A stretch of DNA of 64,000 nt from Ryuthela nishihirai (Eukaryota > Arthropoda > Arachnida > Araneae > Heptathelidae): NCBI GenBank assembly GCA_038380435.1, contig JAWZYU010000127.1:20001-84000 (forward strand), read 5' to 3'. Below, piece by piece: positions 57,641-64,000 of the stretch (position 1 is its first letter; the number at the start of each line of letters is the position of its first letter). Under the pieces are notes generated by a model, which saw nothing but the letters and a program-made list of their open reading frames with translations, did not search any database and had not been told where the DNA came from. The position numbers were made by a program, and so were the translations under genes.

Positions 57641-58032
57641 GGGTGGTAGGCTTCGATGTGGGCGGTCCATTGGGCACCGGTGGTGGCACTTCATCACAGT
57701 GAGTCCATAATAGCCAGAAGGATGGTGATGGTTCTTGATGTGAGGAGGTTGAGGTAATAAAGCATCTCGCCGGTTGATGAGGTGGCATCGTTCAGTGGAT
57801 GGTCAGATGTAGGTGCCAGCAATGTAAGCTGCGGAGGCGAAGCGCACTACCAATGAGAAGATAGCATTAGGAAACTATGTACATTGTTAGTAGCAAAAAA
57901 CTAGCGACCCCTAAACTAGGGGGTAGTGAGAATAAAAGTGCTCCTCATCTCACGGAGGGGAGCAGGTAATAAATACAGTTGGGCCATAAAAAGTAGAGGG
58001 CAAATGAAGCACATACAGGAGATAGATGGAGG

Positions 58033-61000
58033 CTAAGTATCTCTGTATTGTCTGGTACCTGTAACGTGTTCTATATAAATGTCCCGTGACCAGGCAATGG
58101 TTTTAGATACCATTAGTTTCCTCATTAGCTTTGAATAGCTGGGGGAGATACCCATTTTGGAGAGGACGGGGTCGTTGGCAGGGTCCCACGATCCAAGAGA
58201 GCCGACGATTATTGCGTCCACAAACGCAGCCTTGCCTTGAGAGTTAAGGTGAGAGACAATAGGTTGGTACTTGGCAATCTTCCTGCTCCTGGCTTCCCAG
58301 AACGAGGTGATACCATTTTCAAAAGGGACGGTGACATCAATGATGTGGACTGCACCATCTGGGCCCGTGAAAACGATATCGGGTCTTAAGTTTTCCTCTA
58401 TGCCTGGGAACCTGCTGTTGCAGTGGAGGTCATTGGTACCTCTGGGAAGTGCCTTGCATAGTCTCTCCACAATCTCGTTGTGGCGCCTTTGCCAGGCTGC
58501 AGCGTGCGGCTTGCAGTGGTTGAGTACGTGAGGTATTGTTTCCGACTCAAAGCCACAACGTCGACACCTCCGGTCAGTGCAGTTAAAGCGGCGGCATCCG
58601 TTGAGGTTGAGGCAACCCAGTCTCGCACGAAAGACAAACCTCCAGTCGCAGAAGCGGGTGTAGGAGCCTCCACTGGTGAAATGGTTGGAGGAGGTGCTGG
58701 CAGCAAAACAGGGGGCTGTTTTGCCCTGGTCCCGTTTCGAGGAGAGGCGGAGAAAGTAGGTGAATGCTGTGCTTGCCTTTAGGGAGCTGATTAGGTGCTT
58801 GGTGCTGGCAGGTGTGAAGAAGATGGGGCGGGAGTCCGGAATGTTGACCTGGATCTGGAGTTCATTTTTGGAGGGTGAGAGAACCCAGTTGCAGATGCCT
58901 CTCTTTTGCAGTCTCCTCGAGCAGGAGCGAACTTGAGTCCAAAGGGATGAGATGTCGCCCCCATCTCTAAGCAGAGCTCCAGTTGAAAGGCCATTCAGGT
59001 AGTTGGATTTATCGTCGGCAGAGGGGTTGAACCCAAGTTTCCGCCTGACTACCATGTGTAGGGTGTCGGAGGCCAAGGATTTTACCAGCGGGTCCGGCGA
59101 GGCCAAAAGTTTGAAGCCATGGGCGACTGTGGAGATGTCGATGAGGTCCGACATCATGTTGACGCCCATTCCTCCTCTGCTGGTTGGCAGGAAAATAATT
59201 TCAGCGCTGGCCCTGGAGGGGAGATTTAACCAAAGTTTGGAGAATTTCCGAATAAGTTTGTCCAGTTCTTTGAGATGCTTCTTTTGGATATAGCTGTTGA
59301 GGAAGGAGAAATCCAGACGTGGTAATATGATAGACTTCAGGGCATGGAATTTTTGCCATGGGGCTAGGGGTGAATCGTTTAGTTTGATTAGGTCTTCCTT
59401 GATTGATGCTATTTTCTCAAGAGGGGTGGTGTCGTGCCTGAAGCCTGTGGGTGTGCCCAGATATTTGAGGGTTTGATGATCCGAAAGAACTGGGCAGGGA
59501 GTTTCGTCAAGGAAGAAAACGGTGTCCATAACTCTGCGTTGTTTCCTGCAGTCGATGTGGATGGTGGCACATTTGGAGGGCTTGAAATTTAGATTAGCGG
59601 CCATGGCTTTGCGGTGAATTTTGTTGAGCATTTCTTGTAGATTTGGTGGGTTATTGCTGGTGACAACCATATCGTCGGCATAGACAAGCAAGGAGTATTT
59701 ATGGTTGCCGAGGTTGAAGGCCAATTTGTCCAGGGAGGCAATGCTTCTAATAATTGGCTCCAAGGCAAGGTTGAAGAGTAGCGGACTCAGAGGGCAACCC
59801 TGCCTAACCCCAGATGACATCAGCAGCTCTCGTGTCCAGCCCGCAGACGACCGGATGGTATTGAAACAGTCCCTGTAGAGTTCTCCAATGATGTTGATGA
59901 AGGGAGAAGGGATTTTCATCTGCCCCAGTACATTCAGAATGTAGCTGTGGGAGATGGCACCAAAGGCGTTTTCAATATCAAGCCAAGCGATGCAGGCTTG
60001 TTTCCCAGATCTTCTAGCGGAGTCGATAATCTGCTGGAGGATGAAGGTGGATTCCGAGCAGCCGTCATATTCCCTGAAGCCTTTCTGGCATTGTGAGAGC
60101 CTGTCGTTAGCCTTTGCCCAGGTGCCAAGACGGGAGCTAAGGAGGCCAGCATAGATCTTTCCTATTGTGCTCAGTAGGGAGATTGGTCTCCAGTTGGTGG
60201 GGTCCGAGCGATCACCTTTTTTGTGGATCAAGATGACGTGTGATTTCTTCCAAGATGCTGGGACCTTCCCAGCCTGGAGACATCTGTTGAAGATGTAAGT
60301 GAGCAAGGTGCAGTCCGGATCGAATTTCTTCCAGTCCTTGTAGTACAGGCCGTCAGGACCGGGGGCAGTGTTGGCGGTTTTGGACAGCCTGGTGGAGACT
60401 TCTTCGCAAGAGAACGGTGCCTGCAGGGCGTGGGTAGAGTCCTGGCAGGGGTCGTCAAAAGGCCAGCTCGGGAAGTCCTCAGCAGTGGATGCCCTTGAGG
60501 AGTAAATTTTGGCGAAGTGTGATTCCAGAACTTCGGTGGCGATGGTGCAGAAAGGATTGGGTGGCTGGAGGATTTTTTCCAAGGTTTTCTTGCTGTTGAT
60601 TCGGTAATCTTTTTGTAGCCTGGAGGCTTCTGCAGCATTGTAGCCAGAAGGGTTGGAGGGAGGGGTGTAGGAAGAGCGGGCAGGTTGAGATGCCCGGACC
60701 CGAGAGGATGGCTTGCGGCGACCCAGCTGAGCAGCAATGTCATCAGTGAGGTTGTTGGTGATGGCCTCGAAGGATGACCAGTCTGGCGTCTGGAGGCTCT
60801 CTAGCCAGCAGCGTTGGAAGTCGGTGGCGCGGGATGAATCGCAGTCTTCCACAACTTCGAGCCAAGTATCCTCATCGGGAGCAGTAGGCAGGTTCATAGT
60901 GGGAACCTCGGTAGCAGAATCAGGAAAGTCCAATCGGGCAGGGGTGATGCAGTGCGGAGCAGCAAGGGGACGATAGGTCCCGGAGTTGTCCGAAGGGAAA

Positions 61001-61686
61001 GCAGCTGGTCGGTCCTGGTGAACTGGAGAGTGACGTTGAGCTGCAGGAGTTAAGGGAGTTCTTGAGGTGAAATCGACGGGCTGGTGGGCATCATGGGAGT
61101 CCGTCGAGCCGGTGTGTCTCGCAGAGTCGAACTGGGAAGTAGTGGAATTGGAGATCGAGTCCGGAAGGGAGAGCAGACTGGTGTTAGCAGCGACGGGAGG
61201 CAGGTCCAGAGGAGACGTGTGGGCAGTCAGGTTATTGGCGGTTGGGCTAGTAGCAGCAGGGCTGAGAGTGCAGTCGGGATGGAGAGCAGGAGGGGCAGTC
61301 GAAGGTAAAACCGGAGTTGTTTTGCGGGTCCTGGCTGTTGAGCAGGAAGCATTGATGGATGAGGAGGTCCGTCTTGGTGGAGGACCAGATGAGTGCGTTG
61401 GTGAACGGCGTGTGGAAGATGGCACTAGGGGAGTGGCAAAATCCGGATGGTCGATTCGGAAGTGCTTCCTAATTGCCTTCACGTTGTCAGCGGTAGTGGG
61501 GCACAATTTGCATTGCAGGAAGTATTTGTATGTTGGGTGCTTTAGCCTGAGGTGTTTGGTGAGGTCACTGTGCGTTTTGTAGAAGCCAGCCACTCTGATA
61601 CCTGGCCTGGAGGAGCATGACGTGCAGCTGTAAGAGTCCGAAGGGAACAGAATGGGATAATCCAGAGTACTGTCGGAGTCTTCCAT
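58033..61686 (-). CDS. Zinc finger-reverse transcriptase-restriction-like endonuclease polyprotein, intact
   Basis: This 1217-residue protein nicks the U2 target and primes reverse transcription on it. Two C2H2 fingers lie at residues 21-50 (C21, C24, H45, H50) and 59-80 (C59, C62, H75, H80), followed by a Ser/Pro/Thr-rich linker to about 270. The reverse transcriptase spans about 430-760, with APGPDGLYYKDW at 441, NWRPISLLS at 498, GVRQGCPLSPLLF at 626 and catalytic YADD at 669-672. A CCHC finger follows (C1041, C1044, H1053, C1058). The PD-(D/E)XK-type endonuclease has RPD at 1101-1103, D1117 and KIAKY at 1136-1140. No break or missing key residue is seen. The first ATG fits the finger position well. 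There is no separate ORF1 and no RNase H motif that I can see. Confidence 0.95.
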   Translation of the reverse strand: MEDSDSTLDYPILFPSDSYSCTSCSSRPGIRVAGFYKTHSDLTKHLRLKHPTYKYFLQCKLCPTTADNVKAIRKHFRIDHPDFATPLVPSSTRRSPTHSSGPPPRRTSSSINASCSTARTRKTTPVLPSTAPPALHPDCTLSPAATSPTANNLTAHTSPLDLPPVAANTSLLSLPDSISNSTTSQFDSARHTGSTDSHDAHQPVDFTSRTPLTPAAQRHSPVHQDRPAAFPSDNSGTYRPLAAPHCITPARLDFPDSATEVPTMNLPTAPDEDTWLEVVEDCDSSRATDFQRCWLESLQTPDWSSFEAITNNLTDDIAAQLGRRKPSSRVRASQPARSSYTPPSNPSGYNAAEASRLQKDYRINSKKTLEKILQPPNPFCTIATEVLESHFAKIYSSRASTAEDFPSWPFDDPCQDSTHALQAPFSCEEVSTRLSKTANTAPGPDGLYYKDWKKFDPDCTLLTYIFNRCLQAGKVPASWKKSHVILIHKKGDRSDPTNWRPISLLSTIGKIYAGLLSSRLGTWAKANDRLSQCQKGFREYDGCSESTFILQQIIDSARRSGKQACIAWLDIENAFGAISHSYILNVLGQMKIPSPFINIIGELYRDCFNTIRSSAGWTRELLMSSGVRQGCPLSPLLFNLALEPIIRSIASLDKLAFNLGNHKYSLLVYADDMVVTSNNPPNLQEMLNKIHRKAMAANLNFKPSKCATIHIDCRKQRRVMDTVFFLDETPCPVLSDHQTLKYLGTPTGFRHDTTPLEKIASIKEDLIKLNDSPLAPWQKFHALKSIILPRLDFSFLNSYIQKKHLKELDKLIRKFSKLWLNLPSRASAEIIFLPTSRGGMGVNMMSDLIDISTVAHGFKLLASPDPLVKSLASDTLHMVVRRKLGFNPSADDKSNYLNGLSTGALLRDGGDISSLWTQVRSCSRRLQKRGICNWVLSPSKNELQIQVNIPDSRPIFFTPASTKHLISSLKASTAFTYFLRLSSKRDQGKTAPCFAASTSSNHFTSGGSYTRFCDWRFVFRARLGCLNLNGCRRFNCTDRRCRRCGFESETIPHVLNHCKPHAAAWQRRHNEIVERLCKALPRGTNDLHCNSRFPGIEENLRPDIVFTGPDGAVHIIDVTVPFENGITSFWEARSRKIAKYQPIVSHLNSQGKAAFVDAIIVGSLGSWDPANDPVLSKMGISPSYSKLMRKLMVSKTIAWSRDIYIEHVTGTRQYRDT

Positions 61687-62089
61687 GGCGGGCGAGAGAT
61701 GGCGCCACTATATGGATGCTGCGGTAAACCGGAAGTGCAGATCGTGGGAGCAGCGCTGTCCGGGAAGGTCTGTACGGATGCCTATGAAGAGCGCCGACAG
61801 ATGGCGCCACAATACGGCCGAAGGAGCTAGCGAGCGACGGGCGCTGAAGACGGCGAGCGTCGGTCCGGAAGTGCGGTCGCGGGCGGCTAGCCCAGCGCTG
61901 TCCGGGAGCGTCGGTGACTGCTGGTCGAGGTCACTGACGGGTGGCGCTAGTTGTCACGGCTGCAGAACATTTGCAGACGCACCGGCTACCGTTCAAAAAA
62001 TAAATAAGTCCAGATAGACTATAAACCGTGTGAAAAACGGAGTACTTTGCCATTCAAAGCAGAGGCAGGACAAGCACACTTCCTCTGCC

Positions 62090-62195
62090 GGCAAAAAAGA
62101 TGCTTCCCCCCGGTAAGCCGAACTCTAAATTACGTTCAGAGTTCCTAAGAAAATTTAAGACATGCTTACCAGAGGGGATCGCTCCTGGTTTTGGC
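62090..62195 (-). other. Nested hairpin near the 5' end of the element
   Basis: On the minus strand CCCC-TCT-GGTAAGC pairs with GCTTACC-GGGG, enclosing an inner perfect hairpin GAACTCT...AGAGTTC. The upstream element has a comparable structure at 63895-63975. R2 elements carry HDV-like self-cleaving ribozymes at this position; I cannot show that this fold is one. Confidence 0.6.
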
Positions 62196-62230
62196 TCATC
62201 ATCTTCTTATTTTAATTTTGAATAACTGAA

Positions 62231-62251
62231 ATTAAGCTGATAAGAACAGAT
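62231..62251 (-). repeat. Upstream copy of the 21 bp U2 target-site duplication
   Basis: This is the only U2 sequence between the two elements. It is at once the 5' flank of the 57411-62230 element and the 3' target flank of the element that begins at 62252. Confidence 0.93.
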
Positions 62252-64000
62252 TTGAAAAGCTTTATTGAAGCAATATTATTCAGAATACAGGGTTTGTTTA
62301 AAATATAGTAGAATCTTCTTCACAGGCACAGCATAGGTCTTCATAAACAGCATCTTCAGCCTGCTAACAAAATTGCAAACTCACTTAAAGAGTTACGAAA
62401 ATGATCTACAATAAAGGAAGAAGATGAGGCACAGCATAATTCTTCATCGACAAAATCTTCAGCCTCATTTACATTAGAAGAAAAGTCGGAAGGAAGGAAG
62501 GACGACGAGGAAGCCGGATGGTAGCAACAAAGAAAACTCGTCAGGCATCCCTGAGAGCTGAAGAAGAAGCAGAGGCGGATGACAACAGCGTAGCTCCGAG
62601 GAGGCATCCGCGGTGCACTGGAAGGAGCAGGTCACAGCGTGCAAAACAAGGTCTGTGAACAAGGGAGCTCAAAAAGACAAACATCATCAGCAGGCGTGAC
62701 AGGAAACTGCAATCAGGAAATCGATGCAAGTGATTTCGAGGCTTCTCAGCATCCAGTCCAAGGATGGCGAAAAAACAGCGTTGACGAGTAAGTTCCCAGA
62801 AGCAGAAATTCTATTTTTCGTGTGGAGAGTTCAAGTAATGTCGCATTGAAGGGTAACTGAGGGAACTCGATGAATCATAGAGGACACAGGCACAATCCGA
62901 AGAACTGGGCAAGGGAGCTCAGGATGAACGGCAGACAGGAAGCCTGGATCGTGAACAGAACCTTGAACCATCCTGAATTAATAGGAGAGTTCGTCTAAAG
63001 ACCAATAGTGTGGTAAGTTATAGTCATACCCTCAGTATGTGGAAAGGAAACGTTTCGAATACTGCGATCAGGGTACCTACTGCTGCGGTCAGCGTCGCTC
63101 ACTAGGGAGAGCAAGACGAAGCACCACACCAAAAAAGTCGGTAGAGCAAATGCAGGTGAAGAATGTCCTCGATGATAGATAGCTGGTGATGGGTTACGTG
63201 AAGATCATCAAACCTGGAAGAAACATGATGGACAACAGGTACGTCTGGGTTCGGCTCTGAATCAGAAGAGCTGGAGAACATCTAAAGACACGGTGGCCTG
63301 GTAGGTGAAAGTACACCCTTCAGAAAGGAAAGGGGAGCCCCTCAGCATCTGGAATCGGGGTGTCAGTCGCCACGGTCAGCATCGCCCACTAGAGAGGGCA
63401 AATGAAGCACCAAGCCACGCCAGTCGGTAGAGAAGACAAAACGGTCAGCAGAGGGCATCCACATCAAATTCAGCTGATGGCAGTGACTACATGAAGAAAA
63501 CGTGTCGTTTAATAGAAGATGAGCCAGCTGACAGCTACTTGTGGTGTAGGTGCAGGTTCTCTGCTCCGAAAATCCCGTGGCTATCAGCCGATGGGAGCAG
63601 ATGGAGGAGGATCTTCACAAAGCATCTATTGAAGGAGAGTTCGATGTGCCTTGGGAACAGTGCAGAACCAGGAGGCAAGTCGTCAGAAAGTCCTCCGTCA
63701 CCACCGCTGTGTCGAATGGCGACGATGATCAGCTTCTGGCGTTTTGAATAAGTGACAGGTACCGCCAAGAAAACGTGGGAAATTGCGGTCGAGCGACGGC
63801 ACTAAAAGTGCAAGTCGCGAAAATTCGCAAACATCCACGGCGGTAGCTATCGCACGAACCGCTCGAGGAGAGCTAAAGAGCCTTTAAGAGGCCCCCCTGG
63901 GGGTTGAGCATTTGCTCGGTTTACGGACAGTACCATACTCACCAAGGGGGTGGCTCCTCAGCGGGCGGCTCCGGAGGCATCAGTCCATCAGGCGGGGAAA
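62252..64000 (-). mobile_element. Second U2-site element, probably non-autonomous, at the same target
   Basis: Its 3' end (AATAAAGCTTTTCAA read on the minus strand) resembles that of the neighbouring element (AATAAAGAGTTTTTAA), and both join U2 at the same base. Shared 3' UTR pieces include GAGGGCAAATGAAGCAC (63399-63415 and 58000-58016). No reverse transcriptase or endonuclease frame is present in 1.75 kb. Sequence at 63932-63970 is similar to the 5' end of the first element at 62161-62199, which would put this element's own 5' end at or just past the window edge. Longest frames (63491-63768) show no domain. Confidence 0.7.
63000..63450. repeat. Internal duplication in the second U2-site element, about 300 bp period
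   Basis: GGTCAGCGTCGCTCACTAGG (63086) and GGTCAGCATCGCCCACTAGA (63383) head two similar stretches that share AGGGAGAGCAAGACGAAGCA/AGAGGGCAAATGAAGCA and AGTCGGTAGAG. The copies are clearly diverged. Confidence 0.75.

Larger units (their letters stand above)
57411..62230 (-). mobile_element. U2-targeting RLE non-LTR retrotransposon (Utopia-type), full length
   Basis: This 4.82 kb minus-strand element is bounded by perfect 21 bp duplications of U2 sequence. It has a 5' UTR of about 540 bp, one intact ORF, a 3' UTR of about 620 bp, and AATAAA close to the 3' end with no poly(A). A single ORF with N-terminal zinc fingers and a C-terminal restriction-like endonuclease places it in the R2-like group. 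Insertion in U2 matches the described Utopia lineage. It is more GC-rich than its AT-rich surroundings. The intact ORF and exact duplication indicate a recent, possibly active copy. Confidence 0.93.

Noticed and set aside
58033..61686. R2 element inserted in 28S rDNA
   Set aside because: The protein architecture is R2-like, but the flanks are U2 sequence, not 28S.
62160..62200. Similarity of the plus strand to the 5' end of U1 or U2 snRNA (ATGCTTACC...GGGG, ATCGCT...TTGGCT)
   Set aside because: Matches are short, on the strand opposite to the elements, and better explained by homology between the two elements' 5' ends.

Overview
This is a eukaryotic nuclear window with very little host protein-coding content. 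The minus strand opens with most of a 45S-type ribosomal DNA unit: the 5' part of 28S, then ITS2, 5.8S, ITS1, a complete 18S of about 1.81 kb, and the external spacer. The 18S length and several arthropod-typical stretches suggest an arthropod, perhaps a chelicerate. That placement is an inference from memory of rRNA signatures, not an alignment.

From about 5 kb to 49 kb the window is AT-rich intergenic DNA packed with repeats. Two tRNA-derived SINE families recur; I call them SINE-A and SINE-B. SINE-A has a Leu/Ser-like tRNA head, a palindromic CAAGCAGCTGCTTG near its 3' end and a TATTT-type tail. SINE-B has a tRNA-Met-like head, a body of about 380 bp and a 3' end reading AAAACAACCCAAC. Several copies keep 12-13 bp target-site duplications; others are nested, inverted or tandemly amplified. 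Also present are a decayed RTE-like LINE on the minus strand (about 33.5-36.8 kb) with three more fragments of it, a piggyBac-type MITE flanked by TTAA, a second terminal-inverted-repeat element, a palindrome carrying a tRNA-like sequence, two large inverted repeats, and several duplicated segments of 0.2-1 kb.

From about 49.6 to 56.6 kb lies a nearly full-length Tx1/L1-type LINE on the plus strand. Its ORF1 has an RRM-like region and CCHC knuckles; its ORF2 has an APE endonuclease, reverse transcriptase and C-terminal knuckle. Both ORFs carry frameshifts and ORF2 also has stops.

The most striking region is 57.26-64.0 kb. A U2 snRNA gene on the minus strand is interrupted near the start of its stem-loop IIa segment by a 4.8 kb non-LTR retrotransposon. 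The element has one intact 1217-residue ORF: two N-terminal C2H2 fingers, reverse transcriptase, CCHC finger and restriction-like endonuclease. The insertion carries a 21 bp duplication of U2 sequence. A second, apparently non-autonomous relative sits immediately upstream, joined to the upstream copy of the same U2 duplication. This matches the U2-targeting, restriction-like-endonuclease lineage known as Utopia, here as two tandem insertions at one U2 site. Both elements have related 3' ends with AATAAA and a similar G/C-rich hairpin near the 5' end.

No bacterial genes, CRISPR arrays or intact host protein genes were recognised.
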